Shown: positions 33,363 through 44,566 of the stretch, piece by piece | Numbering within the stretch: position 1 is the stretch's first letter | How the letters are laid out: each line of letters opens with the position of its first letter | NCBI GenBank assembly: GCA_949825045.1 | Contig: OX463809.1 | Span: 8,335,501-8,399,500 of the forward strand | From: Argyresthia goedartella | Lineage: Eukaryota; Arthropoda; Insecta; Lepidoptera; Argyresthiidae | Direction of reading: 5' to 3' | Length of the DNA stretch: 64,000 nucleotides | The notes under the pieces: model-generated | What the model saw: the letters and a program-made list of their open reading frames with translations, nothing else | What the model was told of the DNA's origin: nothing | The model's database searches: none | Made by a program: the position numbers and the translations under genes

Positions 33363-34254
33363 CATTTATATGTGTAATAGCAGCTTCAGCCATAGATGCA
33401 GTAATGTCATAGCTTCAGTAAAGCCAAGCCGTTTATTCGGAACACGTCCCAAGGCGCGGCGTCCTTTACCCTGCGCATTATTTTCTGTATTTTTTTCCTT
33501 TAGCGCCCTGTCGACGTGGAGTTGGTATCTGTGGAATTGATTATACTGTAGTTGCTGTACAAAGCTTTCAGCACTTGTTAACTCCAGAAATTTTCGACTA
33601 CTCGGGCGTAGCTTTCCTTGCCTCGTCCCGGCGGGGATACCTAAAAATACCGCCAGCGAAACCATAGTTTCAAAAGAACGTAGGCATACGTAAGCTCATA
33701 AGATCGGAGAAATGATTAAATATTTTATGAATCGGAGGCCGCTTGAAGTAAGTCAGTATGTAACCTACTTTTAATTTGATTTAATGGTTATCAGTCAAAT
33801 GTACGTAATATGATTTGATTTGAAAGTTCTTGTTCAAATCAAAATAAGTATAACCACAGATGCTATACTTAGTACTAATAATATAGCATCACACCTTTTA
33901 AAATTTAGAGTAAAGTAGGTAGTAGCAATGTTGAAAATACCGAACAGAAGACCTAACCTGAAATAAGAGCAAGATTTTTTCTAAGTCATTATTTTATCGG
34001 TTTGCTGGAAAATATTTTTTTTTAGAGATAAGGCTTTTTACATATGATATCTCCTAATGTAACCTTTTAAATTTAATATGCGTGTGCAATAAAGAACTAT
34101 GAATTATGAATTGAATAACCTCGATTGACTCAGTGAGGAGGGCAAAGTGTGAATAATAAAATAATTAAAAAAATACCAACGTAGCACACACATATATTTT
34201 CTTCTCGAAAGTTAAATGGTATTAATTGATTTTTATTTTTCTGTAGGGGTAACA
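33363..34254. other. No recognised gene
   Basis: Overlapping frames at 33343..33665 on both strands show no recognisable domain. The rest is AT-rich and unassigned. Confidence 0.35.
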
Positions 34255-34305
34255 GTTTTGATAGGCCACCTATTTTACTACCAATAAATTCGAAATGACT
34301 GCCAG

Positions 34306-36636
34306 AATGGATAAATGTCCACCAAAGCGCAAATTCAGGATGCTGGAGCTAATTGCAAAAAACTTTGGGATGTAATTAAAGCTAATACCAATATGGCGAA
34401 ACCTAAGGATCCCGCTTCGAACTTGTTAAACATTTCAGATTCTCCGTCTTCCTCTGTCAATAGTGTAAATGACTACTTCACCAACATAGGCAAAGCGCTG
34501 GCTGAGCAGACTCAAATTCTTAACAGTGGCGTTAGTTCCGATAATTTAAACTCGTCCAACGTCGCTCATTCCTTCGTAATGTTCGACACGGATGAAACTG
34601 AAGTTGAAAATATAATCATGACCTTAAAAAACAACTGTGCCACGGGCTGGGATGGTATCCCCTCTTGGTTTCTAAAAAAATATAAAAATTTAATTATTCC
34701 ATCACTCACTCATGTTTGCAGGTTGAGTCTTGCTACCGGCGTTTTCCCAGATGTGTTTAAAAAAGCTGTTATAAAGCCCATCTTCAAAGCGGGGGGGATC
34801 GAGATCGTGTCACTAATTATCGACCGATTTCTATATTGCCTTCTCTATCAAAGATTTTGGAACGAATCATGAATAAAAGGTTGATTAATTATCTCGAAAG
34901 CAACAATCTGCTTGCATCCCAGCAATATGGATTTCGGGCGAATAAATCTACCGCTGATGCCGTGTTTGATCTAACTAATTTTGTTGTCACCAATCTGGAT
35001 GAAGGTAAAAATGCCTATCTATATTTTTAGATCTCGCAAAGGCATTTGACACGGTCTCGATTCCCCTGCTTATGGATAAATTAGAACAGTTAGGAGTTAG
35101 AGGTGAGACTCTAAATTTATTTAATAGTTATTTATCAAACCGTAGTCAAATCGTTAAAATTGACAATGTAACGAGCGATGCCCTACCCGTTACCTATGGC
35201 GTTCCGCAAGGAAGCATCCTCGGCCCATCCCTATTTCTGGCTTTTATTAATGAATTATGTTGCATCCCCCTCCGTAATGGCAAAATCGTCTCTTTCGCCG
35301 ATGACACAGCACTGATATTTCAAGCAGACTCCCTACAGGAACTTTTTCATACAGCTCAAGAGGGTTTGGACATAGTTTTGCGTTGGCTCGGAAAAAATTT
35401 ACTTACTATAAATAGTAGCAAAACTAATTACATACTGTTTTCCATCCGTAATACAGAATCCCGTTGCCACAGCCTAAACTTAATAGCCCATTCTTGTCCA
35501 GCTGACTTACGTTTACAATGCTCATGTCCCTGTCTTGAAAATGTCCTAAACACAAAATATCTTGGAGTAAATATAGATCAAAATCTTAATTTCCAAACAC
35601 ATATTAAGTTACTTTCATCCCGAACTAGAAAAAATTTAATATTCATATTCAAACTACTAAGACACTCGGCTGACCAAAAAATTTTGAAAATGGTATATTA
35701 TGCGATATGTCAGTCCATATTATCCTACTGCAATATTATCTGGGGCGGCGTTCCTAAAACTACGTTAAATAAATTAGAGGTTGCTCAACGTGCAGTATTA
35801 AAAGTCTTAACTTTTCGACCCTTCTTATATCCGACCTCTAAGCTGTATGATGAATGCAAGATCCTAACAGTACGACAACTATTTATTGCCACCACTATAA
35901 CCAAAAAACATGGTCTTCTGACTTATGACCCATCATTCTCTCAAAACAAAAGAAGATTCGATCTTGTTTGTCATCCCAGAGTTCATAAAACTTCCTTTGC
36001 AAAAAAATACTTCAATTTTCTTGGTACATACTTATATAATAAGTGTAACCTAATAAATAAAATATATCCTATGAACAATTACCAATGTAAGAATGCAGTA
36101 GTTAATTGGTTGCTAACTTTAAATTATCAAGAGACCGAAAAACTTCTTGAAGTTATTGCCTAGCTTAGACTTGCACTCCCTATAATTTTTCGCGCTCTCA
36201 CCCTTACACAAACACACGCACGCATACACTTACACACACTGTCACACACACACACACACACACACTCACAATCACTCATTCACAAACACACGCAACATTC
36301 ATTTTGTTATTTTTATTCTACAAAAAGCTTCATTATTCGTAGTTTTTATTTTATAATTCATCCGAATTTTGTTTTTCTTTTCTTTTTATTATCAGTTTTC
36401 CTTTCAAAGCCAATGTTTTCACCATACCTACACACTATAATAAATTACTATAAATTACCATAATTTGTGTAAATGGAGGCCTGGAGTCCTAAAATACAGG
36501 GTATCCTAGTTTAGGCTCCAGCCTTTACAAATATTAATAATCCATGAGTTATATTATAGCGAATAAGTACCAAAATTTTGTAAAAATATTTGTAAAGGAA
36601 ATAAACGATTTACTTACTTACTTACTTACTTACTTA
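34306..36636 (+). mobile_element. LINE (FADD type), 5' truncated, inserted in a TIR element
   Basis: The coding part begins at about 34315, with the pre-RT region and RT in three frames to 36163. The 3' UTR holds (CA)n near 36232..36268 and a segment 'aaaatacagggtatcctagt' resembling the SINE body. The tail is (TTAC)n at 36610..36636. Only the RT half is present, a typical truncated insertion. Confidence 0.8.
34315..36163 (+). pseudogene. LINE reverse transcriptase with two homopolymer frameshifts
   Basis: Frame 1 (34315..~34800) ends its sense reading at 'VIKPIFKAGG' inside a run of G near 34793..34799. Frame 2 (~34800..35030) reads 'PSLSKILERIMNKRLINYLE' and 'QQYGFRANKSTADAV' to 'NAYLYF' and breaks at a T run near 35022..35027. 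Frame 3 (~35028..36163) resumes 'LDLAKAFDTVSIPLL', 'YGVPQGSILGPSLFL' and catalytic FADDTAL, through the thumb to a natural end. Removing one base at each run would give one continuous RT. Related by style to the LINEs at 14640 and 57176. Confidence 0.85.
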
Positions 36637-37175
36637 AATTGTGTTTGGATAACTTTAACCAAACTTCTTTTTATGTTTTGTGTGCTTAAGTTTATGTTTT
36701 AAGTATTTTTTGTTGTTCATATATGTTCAACCTAACACGAAGGATAAAGGGGCTTCGCTTCGCTCACCCACTTTACCCTTCACTAAGCTACCGCAGTATT
36801 TTGCCCTGATATTTTTTGCAACTTTTGGTGTTCATTTATCCATTTTGGGTAGGAAAAAAATATTTTGGTGATCATTATATTTGTTGCCGTTTTGATATGA
36901 CGACATAACCGCGCAACGAGTCAGTCGTTCCGTGGATGCGATCGGAGTAGTGTGTGTACAAATATGTCTCGTGTACGAATTCCCATGTACCTATGTTGAG
37001 CCAAGTAGATTCCAAAAATAAACAATATATATCAGTCATATAAAATGGCCAAAACCGGGTCATCGACCCGACTGTTGTACTTAATTTGGCGGTATTAAGG
37101 CAATTTTTTGACAAAACTAAACATGTTGAAATATTGCTATAGATTCAAATAAGTATAAATTTCTGTATTACTTAT

Positions 37176-37479
37176 GGCTTGTGTTTAAACGATTACCAAA
37201 AATGCACCTATTTTACTACCAATTAATTCGAAATGACTGCCAAAATGTATGGATTGTGTTTGGATAAATGATCACCAAACTTCTTTTTATGTTTTGTGTA
37301 CTTAAGTTTATGCTTTAAGTATTTTTTATGTTCAACCTAACACGAAGGATAAAGTGGGCTTCGCTTCGCCCACCTAAGCTACCGCAGTATTTAGCCCTGA
37401 TATTTTCTGCATCTTTTGGTGGTCATTTAGCCATTTTGGGTAGGAAAAAAATATTTTGGTGGTCATTATATTTGTTGCC
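37176..37479 (+). mobile_element. T9-family TIR element with 9-bp TSD (copy 3)
   Basis: Complete 304-bp copy from 'ggcttgtgtttaaacgatta' to 'ggtcattatatttgttgcc'. The 9-bp repeat attacttat lies on both sides (37167..37175 and 37480..37488). The core 'aacctaacacgaaggataaa' and 'gggcttcgcttcgccc' is conserved with the other copies. Noncoding. Confidence 0.85.
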
Positions 37480-37488
37480 ATTACTTAT

Positions 37489-38025
37489 TAGATCGTTCCC
37501 AGTTCTTTACGGGGGTCGATCCCAGGCACACTGGGAAATTCCCCTCGGGGAATTTACTGGGATCGGGAATTATGCCGCGGCACATCAGTAGGCAAGTCAC
37601 TAATAATTAATTTAATACGAACGTATGAAAAGCGTATCTATTGATACATCGCCAACGCCAAGCCTGTTCTTTCAGCAGTAGCGGCTCCTCGATACAGAGA
37701 TATACTACCTCTATGCTACGCCGGGAAGGACAAGTGGGAGTTCCGTAATAATGACGCCTATATTTTATAGTCTAGATATTTGTTGTAGCTTGAGTGAAGA
37801 ATCAGGTCGAGACAGTCTATCTACATGACTTAGGAAGAATATATTGATAGTGGTAAATAATAAGAACATAAAATGCCGCGTTCAAAATAGAAAGGGTACC
37901 TATAGACAGAACTGGTTTTTACTAGACTACATTCTTACGCTTTAACCACCGAGCTGTCGCTCATTCTACATTCTGCGTACTCGGAAAAACGTAAAACACA
38001 TGTTTCCAGAGATATGAATTTTCTA
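37489..38025. other. No recognised gene
   Basis: Holds a small GC-rich palindrome, 'aattcccctcggggaatt', at 37539. No reading frame of note. Confidence 0.4.
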
Positions 38026-38365
38026 GGGTAAGAAATATAATGATCACCAAAATTTTTTTTCTTACCCAAAATGGGTAAATGGTAAAAAAGTTGCAGAAAA
38101 TATCAGGGCAAAATACTGCGGTAGCTTAGGTGAAGGGTGAAGGGGGTGAGCAAAGCGAAGGCCCCTTTATCCTTCGTGTTAGGTTGAACATGTAAGAACA
38201 ACAAAAAATACATAAAACATAAACTCAAGTACACAAAACATAAAAAGAAGTTTGTTGATCATTTATCCAAACACGATTTGGTGATAATTTATCAATTCTG
38301 GCAGTCATTTAGAATTTATTGGTTGTAAATTTTCGAATTTTTTTGGTAATCGTTAAACCCAAGCC
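38026..38365 (-). mobile_element. T9-family TIR element (copy 4), minus orientation
   Basis: Inverse orientation of copy 3: 'ataatgatcaccaaaattt' at the left to 'ggtaatcgttaaacccaagc' at the right, with the 'tatccttcgtgttaggttga' core. Flanks 'attttctag' and 'attttccaa' agree at 7 of 9 positions, consistent with an older duplication. About 340 bp, noncoding. Confidence 0.7.
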
Positions 38366-38739
38366 ATTTTCCAAAACAGCCATTTGTAAGTCTCAGGTAA
38401 CGTAAAATAGGAGAATTAAAACAGTTATTTATATTTTGAGTGTCAATTTGCATACACTAACGTGTAAATGGGGGGGGGGGGGTATAACATCTTTGGACCC
38501 AAGCCAACCTTACCTGCCAGCGGTGACTAACAAACAAGGTTCTGGCGAACCACTCACCAAGACCCACTCGCCAGAGTGATGTTTAACGGCTAAAAACCCT
38601 CTTCAGTAGGAACTTATTATGGAAGACGGTCAGCAGCCCCCGCCCTCAGTCCCGTAATTTCTAGCTCCGGCAGTGGCTCAGGTTACGGTGGGGCAGAAGG
38701 TGTTAAGGATCTACGGCAGAGATCCGGCTGCCAACATAC

Positions 38740-39510
38740 GATGACCCTGGCTACATTCAATTTGGCCGGACTTTGAAAGGGAATTATAGCCTCACGGAAT
38801 TATTGGAAGAATTAGAACAAATTAAATGGGATATTGTCAGCTTGTCTGAGGTTAGACGTAGAAGCGAAGATCTGACACGACTAGCTTGTGGCCACACTTT
38901 CTACCACAGAGGCCATGAGGATTCGTCGTACGGGGGAGTAGGATTCCTGATCAACAAATAAATCGCATTTTCCATCCAGAGCGTACAAAGCATATCTCCA
39001 GGCGTTTGCTACTTGACGTTGAAACTCAACCAAAGAAACAGTTTGAGTTTGAAGTTGATACAGGTATACGCCCCGACCTCAAGACAGGACGACAACGATG
39101 TATAAATTTTCTATCAATAAATAGAGAAAGCACTAAACAGGGATTGGTTTTACATTACTATAATGGTTGATTTCAATGACAAAATCGGCCCACCACTGGA
39201 AACAGAAAACACTGTGGGGGTAAAAAAATATGGTCTACGAGTTCGGAACCCACGAGGGCAAGTACGTGTTGACTTTCTTGAGCATCACAACTTGTTTGTA
39301 ATGAATACCTTCTTCAAAAAACGCCCCTCAAGATAGTGGACTTGGGCCAGCCCAGATGGACGGACTAGAAATGAAATAGACAATTTCGTCAGTGCACAAA
39401 AGAACAGCATAACCGATGTCAGCGTGTTGGGTCGTTTCAAGTCAACTAGTGATCACCGTTTAGTAAGAGCAACATTTAAGTATAACCAGCAGAAAGAGAG
39501 ATTGAATATG
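38740..39510 (+). pseudogene. RTE-type LINE endonuclease remnant
   Basis: A broken plus-strand reading gives 'TLATFNLAGL', 'LEELEQIKWDIVSLSEVRR', 'SSYGGVGFLINK', 'MVDFNDKIG' and 'SDHRLVRATFKYN', separated by stops and shifts. This is the order of an APE endonuclease of the RTE type (L.E.R, D.N.K.G, SDHRLVRA). The 'WTWASPDGRTRNEIDNF' block typical of RTE is also present. No RT follows directly; the sequence runs into a gypsy RNase H fragment. Confidence 0.7.
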
Positions 39511-39955
39511 GTTAGAAAACACCATGTGAATCTTCAAAAAGAGTTTCGCCTTAATCTTGTAACTCTCAGTAAGCTCACTTCTCAGGGAAAAAAGGTTGCG
39601 CCTTTTTCATGGACTACGGAGGCAAATGTAGCTTTCACTAAACTGAAAGATTGTTTAGTTTCTACGCCCATTCTTTCTTGCCCAGACTATACTAAACCTT
39701 TTGAAGTTCATACCGACGGTAGTGATTTTGGCTTAGGCGCAGTTTTGACTCAAAAATTAGATGGTGAAGAAAGAGTCATCGCTTACATGAGCAAGTTTTT
39801 AAATGAACAGGAGAGAAACTATAGCGCGACCGAGCGTGAAGCCCTCGCTGTACTATCTGCTATCGAACACTGGCAATGCTATCTAGATAATGGAACGAAA
39901 TCTTGAAATCTTGATAATCCTACAGGTTGATAACCCCAATATCACTCGAGAGTTT

Positions 39956-40356
39956 TAATGCCTAATTATGTACAGTTACATACACTAGTTTATCTACACA
40001 CATATCATAAGCTCTCTTTATTGTGTTCAGGAACCGCATGTTCGACCGGCATGGTGGCATTGATGATTGTCAGCAGCTTGTTCAGTAGTACCAACTTCAC
40101 AGACAAAGTGGGTCGGCACGCAGGCGGACGTCGGCGTTCGAAATTTAAATGTCATAATGTGTAGAAAAATTACACGTTATGGTCATAATTTTTAATATTC
40201 AGATAAGAAATGAGTTTTTACAAAGTAGTTTAACATATGCTGATCGTAACGTGCGGTTTTTGGACGCAGTAAAGAGGGTTTATGTATGATACGTGTGTAG
40301 TAAAAGATTTTATTATAACCCTACTAGTGTATGTAACTGTACATAATTAGGCATTA
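39956..40356 (-). mobile_element. TAATGCC-family element with perfect 34-bp TIRs (copy C)
   Basis: Left 39956..39989 and right 40323..40356 are exact inverse copies over 34 bases, beginning TAATGCCTAATTATGTACAG. Weaker inverted similarity continues inward for about 60 bp more. The interior shares 'gtcggcgttcgaaattt' with copies A and B but has the block only once. No target duplication was found. Noncoding, 401 bp. Confidence 0.75.
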
Positions 40357-40972
40357 TGTATCAGTCACATAAACTACTATAAGTAAGTAAAGTTAGTTTT
40401 AACTTTTTTTTATAATTATGTAACTACTTTACATTTTCAGATCTACTGGTCGATCATGCGAGCGTTATTCTATTTATTTAATTCTAAATAATAATATTTC
40501 TATGTTTAATCTATATTGGACGGTCTGTTTGTAGGTTTTCAACTAAATACTTACTCGTAGCGCTTGTACTTATGCTGAGCGGTTTGTGTCTGTCTGAGGG
40601 TGCTAGTTCTTATTCAATAGTAGATAAGCTATTGAACGAGGCTGTTATGTATGTCGTAAGTATGTATTTTAGCTCATTTGTTTTTTTTTATTTTAATGTC
40701 TTCGGACAGTTAGGTATTGGTGCTATGCTTATGCTTATTCTGTTTCTGTAGCCCTGTTTATAAGACTGAGTCTTTAACTGAACTTGACTTTAGATTCTAG
40801 ATTGTGTGGGATGTATGGAAGCTGTATATTATTAGGATGTCTAATCATCAAGCCTAACTATTGGTAATTTACGTGGACAGTTAGTTAGGTAGTTTAGTTA
40901 GGTTTAAATAGATTCTCAACGGATTTTCTTTAGATAAAATCCTACCCAAATAAGGGGGGATATGTAACGATG

Positions 40973-41451
40973 CGTTAATTTAGTGTCTTGCCTATTTTTA
41001 AGACGTAAGTAGTTAAGTTTGTATATATTGTAGTAGAACCTTGTTTTGAGTTGTAGGTATCTGTCATTATTTTATGATAAAAGTACCTATGTAGTTTCTA
41101 ATTTTACATAACTTTAGCTCAGATTTCTTTTATTTTCTTTTGTCACGAATTCATTCTGGAGCTGAGTTCTGAACGACACGGTCGTTCTTCTTTAAAATTC
41201 TGCAAAAAAATAACTATATTGAGGTCTGGACTAAAAGTCGTTGCCATTGTTTGTGTGTAAAATCTACTAATCTACTGTTAGGGCCATTTTACGAAAACAA
41301 TAGTTAGTCGTCATGATTTATTTAAACATAGGTAATTACTATTAGCCGTCATGAATTATTATATTTATTATTAATAACTTTGTCGAAATGATTAATATAA
41401 TCTTTAATAGTGTTTCTTTTTAATAAACCGTCTTTTCCACTTCCTGTTACA
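40973..41451 (+). repeat. Candidate gypsy 3' LTR
   Basis: Begins TGTAAC and ends GTTACA, the inverted TG...CA ends expected of an LTR. The purine tract aagggggga lies just upstream. Contains TATA-like 'gtatatattg' at 41021 and AATAAA at 41422, close to the 3' end. Length 479 bp. No second copy is in the window, so LTR identity cannot be compared. Confidence 0.5.
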
Positions 41452-41989
41452 CGATGATGTGAAATACGGTAAGGCGTTTCCGGCTGTGCTAAATAAATTC
41501 CATATATTTTTGCTTTAATATATTATAAAATGTAATGAAATAACTCTGGAGACCTGTAAATATATTTAACTTCATTTGTTTTCATTTAGTTCAGTGTGTT
41601 ATACTTCCGGCATGATTGCCAATATATTTTATATTAATATTTAGCCTGTGTATAATTTTAATAAAATTAGATACTATATTTTAAAACTTGTTGGTAATAT
41701 TACAATAATTTATGATTTAATTAAGTATTAAAATAAAGTTTTGAAGATTCGACTGCCCTTTTGCGCTTCCGGTAAACGATACGCGCAAAAGTACGGTCGC
41801 CTATAAAAATGGCGACATTGATTCACCGACGACGAAACGTGCAACTTGTGCGATCTGATTGTATTACTATTCGAAGATGTTAGAAATCTTGTGCTGAAAA
41901 TTGTGTAAAATGAATAAATACTGTTGGAAACTATAAAGGAGTTTGAACTTGGCGAAAGTCGATAGTTCAGAAGTGGGATAACGAAAGGG

Positions 41990-44340
41990 ATACATAACTT
42001 GGACTTGCTAGCAGGCAAAAATATGTTTATATGCTTTGATTTGGCTTCAGCTATTGCCGAAGATTCTCGTTCCAAAACAGCATTCATGACCCCGGATGGT
42101 CAATATGAGTTCGTTCGCGTCCCGATTGGCCTTGTCAACGCTCCTTCTGTATTCCAGAGGACAATTAACAAAATCTTGTCAGACGCCAAAATTAAATATG
42201 ACATTATATACATGGATGATATTCTAATTCCATGTAAAACATTCAGCGAAGGCTTAATTCGACTTAAAGAAGGACTAGATCTACTTAGGAAGGGTGGACT
42301 TACATTAAAAATGAGTAAATGTAACTGTTTTTTTTGGCGAGGTTTACTTTTTAGGCTTCAAGGTGAGCGCAAAGGGCATCAGGCCAGGCTCTAGAAAATG
42401 CGAAGCGGTATCGAATTTTCCAAAACCTACAAACCAACACGAATTACGGCAATTTTTAGGTGCCGTATTGGCCGCTCCCCTGACAGATTTATTAAAAATA
42501 TATATGGGGTGGGTCTGGAGGGAGGCTCAGGATAGGGCCTTGCTTTGTACGACCCCGAACTCGATACTCATCTTCATACCGATGCCAGTGAGATTGGGCT
42601 TGCAGGTATTCTTCTCCAGCGCAACCGTGATGGTATTTTACAACCCGTTTCATATTTTAGTCGCAAAACGACCCCCGAGGAACAGAAATACCATTCGTTT
42701 GAACTCAAACCCTCGCGGTCGTTGCTTCTGTGCACCGATTTCGCGTCTATCTGGTCGGAATACCGTTCACCATACAAATACCGATTGTAATGCTTTAAGA
42801 TCCACTCTTACCAAAAGGGATTTAGTATCGCGAATTGCTCGGTGGTGGGTCCAGCTACAGGAGTACGGCTGCTCAACCGAGTATAGACCGGGGGCAAACA
42901 TGACACACGTTGATGCTCTCAGCCGGAACCCGATTGATGCAGAACCTAGCGAACCTCATGTTTTGGATATATTAGCGGTGGAGCCAGACTTCAATTGGAT
43001 CACAACGGTTCAATCTGCGGATGATGAAATTCTGACAATAAAGAATATTCTGTGTGATCCCACGTCCGAGCAAGTTGCTGATATTCACAAGCATTTCAAA
43101 ATTAAAAATGGTCGTGTTTATCGGATAGTAGGAGAAGAACTGAAATGGGTTGTTCCTCGTGGAGCTCGTTGGCAGATCCTTCAGAAAAACCATGATGACG
43201 TAGGTCATTACGGTTTTGAGAAAACCCTTGATCGTATAAGAAAACATTTTTGGTTTAAACGGATGAGACGGTTCGTAAAGAAATACGTGTCGCCTTGTTT
43301 GGAATGCGCTCATCACAAAGCACCAGGTGGTAGGCGTGAAGGTGAGCTGCATCGAATATAAAAATGTAGTGTACCTTTTCATACCATACACGCTGATCAC
43401 CTGGGGCCTTTCATCAAGAGCAAATCCGGAAAGCTGGTCATAATTAATAGCTTCACAAAATTCGTTAATATAGCTCCCGTCAAAAATACAAAGTCACAAT
43501 TAAAGTTAAAGAACCACATTAGCTATTTCGGAGTTCCGACCCGCTTTATTTCTGACAGAGGGTCTAGTTTTACCAGCAAAACATTCAAAGACTTTATTTC
43601 CGATTTCGGGATAAAGCATATTCTCAATGCGGTCGCAACTCCGAGAGCTAATGGACAGATTGAGCGATTCAATAGGACGATTACTGAAGCGTTGGCGACG
43701 TCAAACCACGGGAAAGACGAGAAAACATGGGATGAACGTATTCAGGACATACAAATAGGGTTAAATACCACAGTTCACAAAACCACCCAGAAATCTCCAT
43801 CTGAACTCCTATTCGGATTTAATGTTAACACAGGACACAGGGCATATTAAGTACCGTGATAAATGATACCATTAATATTATAACAGGGGATGAGATAGAA
43901 TCAGTTAGAGAGGAAGCTACTAAACGTATAGAAATACAGCAGCTTAAGGATGCGGAACGTTATAATAGACACAGGAAATCGGCTAAAACGTACAAAATAG
44001 GTGATCTCGTTCGAATCGAAAGACAAGTCCCGCATGATGGTCAATCCCAGAAACTTGTTGTCAAATATCAAGGCCCGTACCGTATTATTAAAATACTTGA
44101 ACATGATAGGTTCGTGGTAGAAGACACGCCTCTATCACGAAAAAACAACCACCGTTATGAAGGAATAGTAGCTATAGACAAATTTGATTGAAACTTTGAG
44201 AGCGATTCGGACGATGAAGGTACTAACGATTCAGACAATCATAGTACTACTGATGTAAATAATGAATTAAATGTGGACAATGGCGCTAAGATAAATGAAA
44301 CGATACTATCGGATGTAGTGAATGAAGTTTAAAATCATTG
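41990..44340 (+). mobile_element. Ty3/gypsy pol remnant (RT, RNase H, integrase)
   Basis: Domains run in the gypsy order, across several frames. RT at 41999..42394 ('FDLASAIAEDSRSKTAF', 'VNAPSVFQRTINKIL', catalytic YMDD). RNase H at 42545..42790 ('HTDASEIGLAGILLQ'). Then 'ARWWVQLQEYGCSTEYRPG' and 'HVDALSRNP'. Integrase zinc finger (GHYG..H..CLECAHHKA), integrase core with the three acidic residues in HADHLGP, ISDRGSSF and NGQIERFN, and a C-terminal GPYRI block in 43856..44191. Breaks: shifts near 42360, 42540 and 42800, a TAA at 43359, and a shift near 43850. Gag, protease and both LTRs are not seen. Dead. Confidence 0.8.
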
Positions 44341-44566
44341 CTGCATGTAGATATTTGTTGTCTTTTCTTCGATTTATTGACGATTGGATAAAAATTAGAT
44401 CACGGTTTATTTAGACTAACACGATTATTAGAATTGGTATTTCATTTAACTACAGTTATTCGACTGTAATTTCGTGTCATTTAGCATAAGTTAATATATG
44501 TACACATTTTTGTATTTATGATTTATAGTGTGATTGATCTCCTATTGAGATATTGTAGGGGAAAGT

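Larger units (their letters stand above)
34264..36888 (+). mobile_element. T9-family TIR element split by a LINE (copy 2)
   Basis: The outer flanks are an exact 9-bp direct repeat, gttttgata, at 34255..34263 and 36889..36897. The element starts 'ggccacctattttactacca' and continues to about 34305. It is interrupted by a LINE with a (TTAC)n tail, and resumes at about 36637 with 'aaattgtgtttggata', ending 'tcattatatttgttgcc'. Compared with copy 37176..37479 the order is intact, so the LINE landed inside a complete TIR element. Confidence 0.8.
39511..41451 (+). mobile_element. Ty3/gypsy remnant: RNase H fragment to 3' LTR, with a nested TIR element
   Basis: 39580..39906 encodes the connection/RNase H part: 'FTKLKDCLVSTPILSCPDYT', 'HTDGSDFGLGAVLTQ', 'YSATEREALAVLSAIEHW'. 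Integrase is missing. A 401-bp TIR element sits at 39956..40356. Further on, a purine tract 'aagggggga' at 40962..40970 precedes an LTR at 40973..41451. A weak hydrophobic frame at 40510..40751 (ending in 'LGIGAMLMLILFL') might be a relic of a third ORF, but this is uncertain. Confidence 0.6.

Noticed and set aside
40510..40751. Envelope gene of an insect errantivirus
   Set aside because: Only a short hydrophobic frame is present, with no signal peptide, cleavage site or conserved motif that I can recognise.
40973..41451. 5' LTR of the gypsy pol at 41990
   Set aside because: A purine tract precedes it and no tRNA-like primer site follows, so it fits a 3' LTR of the upstream remnant better.
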